Shown here: positions 44,642 to 52,667 of the stretch, piece by piece
How positions within the stretch are numbered: the first letter of the stretch is position 1
Layout of the letters: each line of letters opens with the position of its first letter
NCBI RefSeq assembly: GCF_913776295.1
Contig: NZ_CAJYOJ010000060.1
Span: 1-64,000, forward strand
Direction: 5' to 3'
Source of the DNA: an uncultured Pedobacter sp.
Lineage (GTDB): Bacteria; Bacteroidota; Bacteroidia; Sphingobacteriales; Sphingobacteriaceae
Length of the DNA: 64,000 nt
Program-made: the position numbers and the translations under genes
The notes under the pieces: model-generated
The model's database searches: none
What the model was told of the DNA's origin: nothing
The model's input: the letters and a program-made list of their open reading frames with translations, nothing else

Positions 44642-45271
44642 CTATTTAAGTTTATTTAGCAGTTTACTTAGGTTGGGCTTAATACCAACAGAGATAGGTA
44701 CCGTATTAAAAGTTTTATTCTGGATTTTACTAAAACCATACATGTAACTGCCTTCCACAAATAAATTGGCACCACCAATATTGTATTCAATTCCGGCGCC
44801 AGCTTCTGCGATGCCCAACCCATTCGATTTATTGTCCTGGGTAACCTGCAATGTCGACGTATTTACCGCTGCCTGTGGGGTAAGAATAAATCCGCCACCT
44901 GCACCCGCAAAACCATAAAATGCCCATTTATTTACAATTTTCCGGTACCCTAATGCCACATTCAGCAAATAGGTTGTAGCCCTTCCTTTCTGCAGGGTAT
45001 AGGTATATCCTGCATCCGGTGTAATCTGATTAAAGGTAAAAGCATGCAGGCTTACTTTCGGATAAAGGAACAAACCACCATCGCCCAAACCTAAATTTAA
45101 ACCCAATGATGTGGAGAACTTTGGTTTAAAATAATGTGAGGTTTCACATACGGGAAATGCAAATCCAATTCCGCTCATTGAATAGAGTTTATCCGGTCTT
45201 TTTTGCGCATATACGCTGATTGATGCCATTACAAATAGTAATATAAAAGGCATTAAAAGTTTTAGTTTCAT
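44642..45271 (-). CDS. Outer membrane beta-barrel protein
   Basis: The 209-residue protein has a signal peptide ending near SVYAQ. The mature part is beta-strand rich with repeated aromatic/glycine strands (SLGLNLGLGDGGLFLYPKVSL, VALGYRKIVNKWAFYGFAGAGGGF, AGAGIEYNIGGANLFVEGSY), as in OmpW/OmpA-like or outer-membrane_beta-barrel family proteins. It lies ten bases downstream of the orphan response regulator on the same strand. Function unknown. Confidence 0.82.
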   Translation of the reverse strand: MKLKLLMPFILLFVMASISVYAQKRPDKLYSMSGIGFAFPVCETSHYFKPKFSTSLGLNLGLGDGGLFLYPKVSLHAFTFNQITPDAGYTYTLQKGRATTYLLNVALGYRKIVNKWAFYGFAGAGGGFILTPQAAVNTSTLQVTQDNKSNGLGIAEAGAGIEYNIGGANLFVEGSYMYGFSKIQNKTFNTVPISVGIKPNLSKLLNKLK

Positions 45272-45281
45272 ATCTGTTTTT

Positions 45282-45644
45282 TTAGTTTTCTATTAAAGCA
45301 TCTACTTTTCGGAGTAAATCTGCGATGTTGAAGGGCTTTTCCAAATAATCATCAGGATGGTACTGCTGTGATGTAATGTAATTTTCATCGTACCTGGCCG
45401 ATGCCATAATAACCGGTATGCCGGCTGTTTCAGGATTCAATCTTAATTCCTTAAACACGGCGCGTCCATCCATTCCATTCAGCATAATGTCCAGAATAAT
45501 CAGATCGGGCCTGAAATCTTTTATGGTTTTAAAAATATACCGTGGCGAAAGCAATGGGTAAACCTTATAATGTTTAGTTTCTAATACTTCCTGGAAGACT
45601 TCTAATACATCTGGATCATCATCCACAACCAACACTCTTTTCAA
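45282..45644 (-). CDS. Stand-alone response regulator receiver protein
   Basis: The 120-residue protein is a bare receiver domain: acidic pocket VVDDDPDV, phosphorylation Asp in DLIILDIMLNGMDG (about residue 53), conserved Thr/Ser position ASAR and the Lys in YLEKPF. There is no output domain and no adjacent kinase, so it probably works through protein contacts or a distant kinase. It precedes the outer membrane protein gene by ten bases. Confidence 0.9.
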   Translation of the reverse strand: MKRVLVVDDDPDVLEVFQEVLETKHYKVYPLLSPRYIFKTIKDFRPDLIILDIMLNGMDGRAVFKELRLNPETAGIPVIMASARYDENYITSQQYHPDDYLEKPFNIADLLRKVDALIEN

Positions 45645-45758
45645 AACAGATAAATCAATTAATTAATAAAATAGATTATCCTAATACAAAGTTTTAGGCG
45701 TAATGTTTCGATTCTGGTTCAAAATATAGCGGATTTACGGGCAACAGGTAGTTGAAAC

Positions 45759-46517
45759 CTATGTAATGGTATCCGGCCCAGGTTTTTCCGGTAATGAATT
45801 ATGCTTGATAAATTTTGCGAAAAGTGCTATATAGGCATCTGAAACAGTAAAGGATGTTTCGCAGGATAGCAGTATTTTATTGTCGAACACACTTTTAATA
45901 TGCTGCTTTGCAATTACAACATGAGGTGTTATCTGAATAAAAGAAGGATTCTCCTTTAGTATTTTTAAAGTTTTGACGAAGTTGTATTTCGAACTTAAAA
46001 AAGCATTTTTCGTAGTCGTAAATTGAATATCTTCACCTATCTCTTCAATAGCGATCAGTTCATTCAGATCTATTCTTACCAGATCGTTGTTTTCTCCTTT
46101 TAGCGGGATATAGAAAAAATGATCGTCCAGAATAGAAAAGGGATGTTTTGCTCTTGTACCGGTTGGATATAGATTGTTTATTGTCTTGGCTAAATGAATA
46201 ATAGAGTAGGGCTTAAGCAGATAAGCATCTGCCTGCACTTTAAAAGCGTCGATTGCATATCTGGTGTGTGCCGTGGTAAAAACCAGGTATTTTGTTTTTT
46301 GTCTCAATAAGCCCGCCAGTTCGATTCCGGAAAGGGAAGGCATTTCAACATCCATAAATATAATATCGACGGGGTTAGCTACCGATATTTGCGAAAGGGC
46401 CTGAAGCGGTTCTGTAAAAGTTTGTATAAGATTTAAATCAGGCAACTTTTCCATATATGTCATCAAGCTCTCCAGGGAATGAGGATCATCATCAATCGCA
46501 ATGCAACTTATTGACAT
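45759..46517 (-). CDS. LytTR-family response regulator
   Basis: The 252-residue protein has an N-terminal receiver domain (IAIDDDPHS; phospho-Asp in IIFMDVEMPSLSG; Lys in AYLLKPYS). Residues 140-235 are a diverged LytTR-type DNA-binding region (DLVRIDLNELIAIEEIGEDIQF, then FVKTLKILKENPSFIQITPHVVIAKQHI). The LytTR part lacks some consensus residues. No histidine kinase is adjacent. It is divergent from the CarH-like regulator gene, sharing a 181-bp intergenic region. Confidence 0.87.
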   Translation of the reverse strand: MSISCIAIDDDPHSLESLMTYMEKLPDLNLIQTFTEPLQALSQISVANPVDIIFMDVEMPSLSGIELAGLLRQKTKYLVFTTAHTRYAIDAFKVQADAYLLKPYSIIHLAKTINNLYPTGTRAKHPFSILDDHFFYIPLKGENNDLVRIDLNELIAIEEIGEDIQFTTTKNAFLSSKYNFVKTLKILKENPSFIQITPHVVIAKQHIKSVFDNKILLSCETSFTVSDAYIALFAKFIKHNSLPEKPGPDTIT

Positions 46518-46671
46518 TTTTTATTAGTTTAGTTGATGCAAATTACAATTTCATTAAATAAAATAGGAAAAAAAACAACATTTCTGATCTATTTTATTCG
46601 TTTAATGAAAAAGCAGGTGTTTTACTTAATCTGATTTAATAAAAACCTTTTCACCAGCTTTTTTGTTCAAA

Positions 46672-46696
46672 TTTTGTTTGATATATTTAAACAAAA
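46672..46696 (+). promoter_or_regulatory. Candidate operator before the MerR/B12 regulator gene
   Basis: TTTTGTTT and AAACAAAA form a perfect 8-bp inverted repeat around a 9-bp AT-rich centre. The repeat ends two bases before the ATG. Its place over the translation start region and its symmetry suggest autorepression by the dimeric or tetrameric regulator. A hairpin role is also possible. Confidence 0.45.
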
Positions 46697-46698
46697 AA

Positions 46699-47592
46699 AT
46701 GACTTACTCTATTGCAGATCTTGAGCAGCTTTCGGGCATCCATTCCCACACCATTCGGATTTGGGAGCAACGTTACCATGCATTGAGTCCGCTGCGATCT
46801 CAGGGCAACACCCGGCAGTATGATGATCAGCAGCTAAAAAAGCTATTAAATATCGTAAGTTTAAATAAAAGCGGCTTAAAAATCTCTAAAATCTGCAGCC
46901 TTTCAGATGGCGAAATAGATGAACTTCTTGATCAGCAGTTTAATTATTCTGCTGGTAATAGTCAAAATGACTATTATGTTGCTCAACTGATCAAATATGG
47001 ACTGGATTTTGATGAATATGCCTTTAATCAGCTAATTGACGAAGGTATTGAGCAATTTGGAATTTCCGACTGTTATCGGAAAATAATTCATCCGTTACTG
47101 TTACGTTTGGGGTTGATGTGGCGAAAAGATGATATTTGCCCTGCACACGAGCATTTTTTATCCAATATTATCCGCCAAAAAATATTTACCCATATTAATA
47201 ATCTTCCGGTAACGCAAGGTTCCGGCCAAAGTTGGCTACTTTTTTTACCTGAAGATGAGGATCATGACATCGGGTTGCTTTTTGCCAGCTATATGTTGAG
47301 ATTGCAAAATCATCACGTTATTTTTTTAGGAAGTAAAGTTCCGCTAAATTCGGTTGCGCGCGTATTTTCAACCTTAAATGTAGATCATGTGCTACTTTTT
47401 ATGATAAAATCGCAATTAGTGCCTTTGGCGCAACAATATATCGATCAGTTGTCTAAAATATGCTCAGCCAAGAAAATTCATCTTGCCGGAAACAGTGAGG
47501 TTATTGGTAAATTGAACCATATTAACCATATCAACTGGATCAAAACGCTGGATGAGTTTGAAAAAACAATAGAATCACCATCTTATAAATGA
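46699..47592 (+). CDS. MerR-type regulator with B12-binding domain (CarH/LitR-like)
   Basis: From the ATG at 46699 the protein has 297 residues. A TTG-started extension to 46663 would run through the candidate operator. Residues 1-70 are a MerR winged helix (YSIADLEQLSGIHSHTIRIWEQRY). A four-helix segment follows (about 85-165), then a Rossmann-like cobalamin domain (about 178-290). The CarH photoreceptor signature W-x9-EH is at W141...E151-H152 and the lower-ligand motif E-x-H-x2-G at E187-H189-G192. The protein should therefore bind adenosylcobalamin and release DNA on illumination. Its stop overlaps the crtB start by four bases. Light control is inference from the motifs and the linked genes. 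Confidence 0.9.
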   Translation: MTYSIADLEQLSGIHSHTIRIWEQRYHALSPLRSQGNTRQYDDQQLKKLLNIVSLNKSGLKISKICSLSDGEIDELLDQQFNYSAGNSQNDYYVAQLIKYGLDFDEYAFNQLIDEGIEQFGISDCYRKIIHPLLLRLGLMWRKDDICPAHEHFLSNIIRQKIFTHINNLPVTQGSGQSWLLFLPEDEDHDIGLLFASYMLRLQNHHVIFLGSKVPLNSVARVFSTLNVDHVLLFMIKSQLVPLAQQYIDQLSKICSAKKIHLAGNSEVIGKLNHINHINWIKTLDEFEKTIESPSYK

Positions 47593-48425
47593 AAGAAATC
47601 TTTGATCAATTATCTGGCAATTGTAGCCGGCTTACCACTAAGTTATACAGCACCAGCTTTTCTTATGGTATTTATTTTCTCGGCAAACAGATACGCCAAC
47701 CCATACATGCTATTTACGGCTTTGTACGTTTAGCAGATGAAATTGTAGATAGCTTTCATCAATATGATAAGAAATTTTTGCTGGAAAAATTTAAGGCAGA
47801 TACTTTTGAAGCTATCCAACTGGGCATTAGTTTAAATCCCATTTTAAATTCCTTTCAAAAGGTAGTTAATCAGTACCAGATAGATGAAGAACTGATTGTT
47901 CTTTTTCTCAGGAGCATGGAGATGGACCTTTCCGCTCAAAAATACACACCCGAACTTTACAACGATTACATTCTGGGATCGGCAGAGGTAGTTGGATTAA
48001 TGTGTTTGAAAGTATTTACACACGGAAGTAATGTTGATTATGAATATCTGAAACCTTACGCCATGAAATTGGGTTCGGCATTTCAGAAAGTTAATTTCTT
48101 AAGGGATGTTAAAGCCGATCATCAAACACTGAGCAGAAATTATTTTCCTAATGTTAATTTAGCTGCATTTTGCGATCAGCAAAAACAGGAAATTGAAGAA
48201 GATATTGAAGAGGAATTTGCTATTGCACTAACCGGTATTAAGCTGTTGCCCAGTACTTCGAGGAATGGGGTATATCTATCTTATATCTATTATAAAAAAT
48301 TATTTGCAAAGATAAAGCGCTTAAGCGCCGCGAAGATCATGACCGAACGGATCAGGATTTCGAATACCCGTAAAGTTGGTCTGATGTTCGATTCGATTAT
48401 CCGCAATAAGCTAAATGTAATTTAA
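47589..48425 (+). CDS. crtB: Phytoene synthase (CrtB)
   Basis: CrtB condenses two geranylgeranyl diphosphates to phytoene at the membrane, the first committed carotenoid step. The 278-residue protein has the first Asp-rich motif DEIVD at residues 50-54 and the second in NFLRDVKAD (D173, D177), which bind Mg-diphosphate. YSTSFSYGIYFL near the N terminus is also typical. It overlaps the regulator by four bases and is followed immediately by idi (start one base after its stop), so the three are translationally coupled. Confidence 0.94.
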   Translation: MKEIFDQLSGNCSRLTTKLYSTSFSYGIYFLGKQIRQPIHAIYGFVRLADEIVDSFHQYDKKFLLEKFKADTFEAIQLGISLNPILNSFQKVVNQYQIDEELIVLFLRSMEMDLSAQKYTPELYNDYILGSAEVVGLMCLKVFTHGSNVDYEYLKPYAMKLGSAFQKVNFLRDVKADHQTLSRNYFPNVNLAAFCDQQKQEIEEDIEEEFAIALTGIKLLPSTSRNGVYLSYIYYKKLFAKIKRLSAAKIMTERIRISNTRKVGLMFDSIIRNKLNVI

Positions 48426-48968
48426 ATGGAAGAGCAAGTTATTCTGGTAGATGAGGAGGATTTGCCGAAAGGGCAGATGGATAAAATGGAAGCACACGAA
48501 AAAGGTTTATTACACCGTGCCTTTTCTGTTTTTATTTTTAATTCCAAGCGCGAACTGTTACTGCAGCAAAGAGCAATGAGCAAATATCATTCGAGGGGCC
48601 TGTGGACGAATACCTGCTGCAGTCACCCGAGGATTGGTGAAAGCAATATCCATGCTGCCAGAAGGAGGTTGATGGAAGAAATGGGTATGGACTGTGAATT
48701 AAACTATCTGTTTAAATTTACCTATAAAGCAGTATTTGAAAATGGCTTAACTGAACATGAGGTTGATCATGTTTTTTTTGGTATGAGTGATGAATTACCC
48801 GTGATCAATCATGAAGAGGTAGAATCTTTCCGATATGTAGATTTAGATACCCTGGCAAAGGATATTGCGCATCAGCCTACTGCTTATACCCCCTGGTTAA
48901 GAATATGCCTGGATCACGTAGTTGCACATGTTACAACGGCTAAAATAAAAAACGGGCATACAGCCTAA
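48426..48968 (+). CDS. idi: Isopentenyl-diphosphate delta-isomerase, type I
   Basis: Idi interconverts IPP and DMAPP and so sets the precursor supply for GGPP. The 180-residue type I enzyme has a Nudix fold. The catalytic cysteine is in TNTCCSHP (about residue 64-65), the catalytic glutamates in LTEHEVDHVFF (about 110-112), and AARRRLMEEMG is the Nudix helix. It is in one operon with the regulator and crtB. Coupling Idi to CrtB fits demand for pigment. Confidence 0.95.
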   Translation: MEEQVILVDEEDLPKGQMDKMEAHEKGLLHRAFSVFIFNSKRELLLQQRAMSKYHSRGLWTNTCCSHPRIGESNIHAARRRLMEEMGMDCELNYLFKFTYKAVFENGLTEHEVDHVFFGMSDELPVINHEEVESFRYVDLDTLAKDIAHQPTAYTPWLRICLDHVVAHVTTAKIKNGHTA

Positions 48969-49166
48969 GCCATATACCCGTATCTAAATTAACGCTCTCG
49001 GGGACAAATATAGGACTACTTTTGAAAATTCCTATAAATAAAAATATTTCTTTTACATTTAGATTATAATTTGTTAATCTATCAAAATTTGCAGTAGGGT
49101 AACCAGTTCGTATATAATTATTTATGTTTTATAATCGATAAAGAAGATCATCAATATTTTTTTAAC

Positions 49167-49904
49167 TTACTTATAAATTTTCTGGCACGTTTCGCAAAAA
49201 TAAGTTTGACGGTGCGTTTTTCCCAATTCCTTTTTTGCTATTTTATGTTTAAGCGGACATTCTTTCTGGCTATAGGCCTCCCAATGTTTGCTTAATGTAT
49301 TCTCCTTTTTCCATTTTAAAAAATCAAAACTATAATGCCTGGCTTCTTTAACCAATGCGTTCAATTTAGGAGCTGGTAAATTTTCAATTTTGGTTAATGG
49401 GTGTATACGTGTACGATATAAAACTTCATTTTTAATAATATTGCCTACTCCGCTGAAAATCTGTTGATCTAGTAAGGCATCGCAAACCAGCAGTTCGGAA
49501 TTTTCTTTCAGCTTTTTGATTGCTGCATTTCCGTTCCATTCATCAGCCATCACATCATTCTCCCAGGTATAGTGCTTTCTCACGTTTCCCTCCAGGAGGT
49601 CGGCTTTGCAGGTGTAGAAATTTAACTCATCTTTTTTAAAGATAAGCCCCAGTTTTAAAGGAGTTTTTTTTCGTGCGTTGATAAGATAGCTGCCAAACAG
49701 CATAAAATGGATGCGGATGGTGAAATCCTTAAAACAGATTAGAAAATGTTTTCCCCAGCTCTTAAAATCATCTACCTTTTGATGGAGTAATCTGTCCTTG
49801 TCGAAATTTTTGATATTACCTGTAATTTCAAGCACTTCGGGTTTTGCCAGATGCAGTTCCCGGATTGAATCTTTTAATATTACGATTGATGGACCTTCGG
49901 GCAT
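49167..49904 (-). CDS. Formamidopyrimidine-DNA glycosylase/endonuclease VIII-like protein
   Basis: The 245-residue base-excision repair enzyme starts MPEGPS with the catalytic Pro2/Glu3 required for bifunctional glycosylase/lyase action. The helix-two-turn-helix is in DQQIFSGVGNIIKNEVLYRTRIHP. The C-terminal zinc finger has C-x3-H (CPLKH) then C-x2-C (CETC) rather than four cysteines. The lesion specificity (Fpg or Nei) is open. The KTSC gene ends one base upstream of its start, so both are co-transcribed. Confidence 0.9.
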   Translation of the reverse strand: MPEGPSIVILKDSIRELHLAKPEVLEITGNIKNFDKDRLLHQKVDDFKSWGKHFLICFKDFTIRIHFMLFGSYLINARKKTPLKLGLIFKKDELNFYTCKADLLEGNVRKHYTWENDVMADEWNGNAAIKKLKENSELLVCDALLDQQIFSGVGNIIKNEVLYRTRIHPLTKIENLPAPKLNALVKEARHYSFDFLKWKKENTLSKHWEAYSQKECPLKHKIAKKELGKTHRQTYFCETCQKIYK

Positions 49905-49905
49905 A

Positions 49906-50109
49906 TTACTCTTCTTCTATTTTCCGGAATTTAAAATTATCTTTAATGTGGCTGTTGAAATATCGGCCTTTAGAACCTGATGCCTTTAACATCTTATAAA
50001 CCTTTTCGGGAACATCTTTGTACAGGTAAACCATATCGGTTACAAAAATGATTTTTAACGTTTTTGTATCTTCATCATAATTAAAATATTTGATTACTGA
50101 CGACGGCAT
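49906..50109 (-). CDS. KTSC domain protein
   Basis: The 67-residue protein MPSSVIKYFNYDEDTKTLKIIFV... with YLYKDVPEKVYKMLKASGSKGRYFNSHI matches the KTSC domain, where the final segment normally contains the Lys-Thr-Ser-Cys-like motif around GSKGRYFN. These small proteins are linked to nucleic-acid processing and phage functions. It is one base from the glycosylase gene and probably shares its transcript. Confidence 0.87.
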   Translation of the reverse strand: MPSSVIKYFNYDEDTKTLKIIFVTDMVYLYKDVPEKVYKMLKASGSKGRYFNSHIKDNFKFRKIEEE

Positions 50110-50153
50110 AAAAGCGGCTTATCATTAAAAAACAGCAATTATTAGGATTGGTT

Positions 50154-50534
50154 TCAATCATTTTTGAGTTCTGACTCTTCTTTCTGTACTTTAATTTTTT
50201 CTTTTTTCAGATCAATGCGGATAATGTTATACAAACTCATGTAGACATTGGCCACCCATACAATTGAAAAAAAAGCGATGATATAGCCACGCCAGTCTGG
50301 ATAAATTAACGTAAATCTGGTAATCAAAAGTAAAATCAAAGTTACATAGTGGCTAAAGCAGTATTCGCATGTAAATACATAGAAAAACTTCCTTTTGATC
50401 AGTTTATTGCAGTTTTTAGAACGGTCTACACAAAATTCACGCGCCTCTCTGAAAATCTCTTCCTTGGTAACGGTCCAGGCGATGCATGCTACGGGCAAAG
50501 CCATGAAAAAAAGATAGTAAAGGTGTGTTTCCAT
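50154..50534 (-). CDS. Membrane protein with a CxxC motif, DUF1360-like
   Basis: The protein has 126 residues from the ATG at 50534; an upstream TTG at 50543 is possible but not preferred. There are three hydrophobic segments: YLFFMALPVACIAWTV, VTLILLLITRFTLI and GYIIAFFSIVWVANVYMSL. A Cys-rich part FTCEYCFSHYVT resembles DUF1360 proteins. The C-terminal tail is strongly charged (KKEKIKVQKEESELKND). Function unknown. Confidence 0.7.
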   Translation of the reverse strand: METHLYYLFFMALPVACIAWTVTKEEIFREAREFCVDRSKNCNKLIKRKFFYVFTCEYCFSHYVTLILLLITRFTLIYPDWRGYIIAFFSIVWVANVYMSLYNIIRIDLKKEKIKVQKEESELKND

Positions 50535-50646
50535 ATTAATCAAATTGGGATATCATTACAACCTTAATCCTTTGAAAATGTTTAACGGAGCAGTAAACAT
50601 TTTAGTTGCAGGTATGTTGATTAAAATATAACTAATTGATAATGTT

Positions 50647-50835
50647 ATGGAAAGATCAGAAATCATATCTCTACTTGAGGTAATCAATCAACAAGTCAGC
50701 TCTTCGGTTTTGGGTGGGATGGAAGAAGCATATGAGGAATTAGAAAGTATGGGTTTAATTAAAATTAACCGCGATACGGTACAATGGTCAGCTGCCATAA
50801 CACCTGCAGGCATCGCTTATCTGGGGCACGATTAG
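50647..50835 (+). CDS. Small hypothetical protein, winged-helix-like
   Basis: The 62-residue protein has the pattern of a helical repeat plus wing: ISLLEVINQQVSSSVLGGMEEAYEELESMGLIKIN followed by ITPAGIAYL. This resembles short wHTH or DUF-type proteins that report on winged-helix folds. The start ATG has only a short AT-rich leader, and a 550-bp gap follows. Real coding is likely but not proven. Confidence 0.55.
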   Translation: MERSEIISLLEVINQQVSSSVLGGMEEAYEELESMGLIKINRDTVQWSAAITPAGIAYLGHD

Positions 50836-51388
50836 CTGGGTAAAAAAAATAGCATCGGATGCAGTTCTGTATGGAAAGTACAAACTTTAAGACTTCATTA
50901 TGCGAAATGGAGGTCAAAGTAAATTGATCATCTCTATGTTTTGGAAAGCAGCTGGAGTAGTTTTTCATTTTATGCGGTCCCGCCATCATTTCTGCCCCGA
51001 TAAAGAATCATAACATTTCACGATCATCTGGTTTAGCTTACTTTGGTTATTACTCATAGTTTTTTCTTCATTTAGTAGCTAATTTACCTGATAAGCCTGA
51101 CCTGGAAATAAATGATTGTCCAGGCCATATAGCCCTGATGGAAATGGAAATCCCTTTTGGGCCTGTGCTGTTTTGTTTATAACGGATTATTGACCAAAAG
51201 GATTGGAATGGACAGCAGGACATAACCCTTCCTGATGATTGCAGGCATTGCGCTTCAAAAAAAAGCTGCTTGTTTTATCACGATTGATCGATAGATTTCG
51301 TTCGAATCTTTACGACCAAACTTTGACCAATTTATTGTTGGAATTCTGTTAATTTTGCAGCAAGTTTAGATTGCGCCTAAATAATCAG
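50836..51388. other. Gap between the small hypothetical gene and the HipA-like gene
   Basis: No gene is supported. One stretch (about 51058-51180) is open and translates to a protein-like sequence (VANLPDKPDLEINDCPGHIALMEMEIPFGP), but has no start codon and ends at a stop, so it may be a gene relic. No repeat of the other intergenic families occurs here. Confidence 0.45.
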
Positions 51389-52201
51389 ATGGCCATTCTA
51401 CCTTTAGATATGAACGATTTACAACTGAGAACGGTAAATGTGACCAGGTATGTTACGCCTTTGCGCGAAGGTGGCTCTATGCCGGCCATTGCAGAGGCTG
51501 ATGATAACTTTTTATATGTACTGAAATTTAGAGGGGCAGGGCAGGGCCCCAGGGCTTTAATTGCCGAACTGATTGGCGGTGAAATTGCCCGGTATTTGGG
51601 CTTACGTGTACCTGAACTGGTTTTTGCCCATTTAGATGAAGCTTTTGGCAGAACAGAGCCTGATGAGGAAATTCAGGATCTGCTTAAAGCCAGTGTTGGG
51701 TTAAATCTGGCACTGCACTACCTGTCTGGTGCAATAACGTTCGATCCGACCGTAACAACCGTAGATGCCAGACTGGCCTCACAGATTGTATGGCTCGATT
51801 GTTTTTTGACCAATATGGACCGTACCTGCCGCAATACCAATATGTTATTGTGGCATAAAGAACTTTGGTTAATCGATCATGGTGCAGCGTTGTATTTTCA
51901 TCATTCGTGGCAAAATTGGGAAGAACAGGCCATTAAACCCTTTCTTCTGGTAAAGGATCACGTATTGTTGCCATGGGCATCTGAATTGGAAAGTGTAAAT
52001 GAAGAGTTTGGTAAATTACTTGATTCTGAAAAGATCGCAGCGGTAATTAACCTGATTCCTGATGACTGGCTGGATGGTGAAACGAATTTTGAGAGCAAAA
52101 CGGCACATCGCGATGCCTATAAACATTTTCTTAGCACCAGATTGGCAAATTCCACTATATTTTTAAAAGAAGCACAGCATGCAAGGGAAATTCTTATTTG
52201 A
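51389..52201 (+). CDS. HipA-like kinase-fold protein
   Basis: From the ATG at 51389 the protein has 270 residues; an upstream TTG (51371) and an internal ATG (51410) are alternatives. Kinase-like landmarks are the ATP-anchoring lysine in YVLKFRG (K46), the catalytic loop TNMDRTCRNTNML (D144, N149/N151), and the DFG-equivalent IDHGAAL (D163). These fit the short HipA-like (HipA_2) family, which lacks the N-terminal half of true HipA. Its end overlaps DUF3037 by 23 bases. Such pairs recur in many bacteria; a toxin, regulatory or defence role is possible but unproven. Confidence 0.85.
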   Translation: MAILPLDMNDLQLRTVNVTRYVTPLREGGSMPAIAEADDNFLYVLKFRGAGQGPRALIAELIGGEIARYLGLRVPELVFAHLDEAFGRTEPDEEIQDLLKASVGLNLALHYLSGAITFDPTVTTVDARLASQIVWLDCFLTNMDRTCRNTNMLLWHKELWLIDHGAALYFHHSWQNWEEQAIKPFLLVKDHVLLPWASELESVNEEFGKLLDSEKIAAVINLIPDDWLDGETNFESKTAHRDAYKHFLSTRLANSTIFLKEAQHAREILI

Positions 52202-52562
52202 GTATGCTGTAATTCGCGTAATGCCCAGGGTAGAGCGTGAAGAATTTATTAATGTGGGCATTATTTTGTTTTGTGCCAGGCAAAAGTTTTTGAAAAGTAT
52301 TTTTGCCCTCGATGAGAAAAGAATAAAGGTATTTTCTGCAGATGTAGATTTGGAAGAGCTGAAAGAAAACTTATGTGCTTTTGAAAGAATAAGTGTGGCC
52401 GCAAAAGGATCGGGGCCGATTGGTCAATACGACCAGGCTTCCCGTTTCAGGTGGCTTACGGCAACCAGAAGTACCGTAATACAATGTTCAAAAGTGCATC
52501 CGGGTTTTTGCGACGATGCAGCGGAGACTTTGTTAAGGTTACACCAGGAACTGGTTTTATAG
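52179..52562 (+). CDS. DUF3037 domain protein
   Basis: The 127-residue protein has the DUF3037 signature EYAVIRVMPRVEREEFINVGIILFC at its start, then FALDEKRIKVF. QASRFRWLTATRSTVIQCSKVHPGFCDD lies near its end. It overlaps the HipA-like gene by 23 bases, a strong translational link. The two families are usual neighbours; the DUF3037 protein may be a partner or antagonist of the kinase-like protein. Confidence 0.9.
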   Translation: MQGKFLFEYAVIRVMPRVEREEFINVGIILFCARQKFLKSIFALDEKRIKVFSADVDLEELKENLCAFERISVAAKGSGPIGQYDQASRFRWLTATRSTVIQCSKVHPGFCDDAAETLLRLHQELVL

Positions 52563-52600
52563 CGTTATGCGCGTGGCGCCAGGCACATAGCGTTAAATTT
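52562..52600. repeat. GCGTTATGCGC-type word repeat between DUF3037 and the helicase gene
   Basis: GCGTTATGCGCGTGGCGC, then CAGGCACATAGCG, which pairs partly with itself (GCG...CGC). A similar block lies at 63278-63305 (CGCTATGCGCCATGCGCTTAG). Confidence 0.55.
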
Positions 52601-52667
52601 ACTTTAAACAATCCATCATTTTAGCGATCGCATAATAAAACAATTAAGCCTTTAAATCACTTTCTCC

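Noticed and set aside
51058..51180. Short coding-like stretch upstream of the HipA-like gene
   Set aside because: No start codon and a stop after 40 codons; at most a relic.
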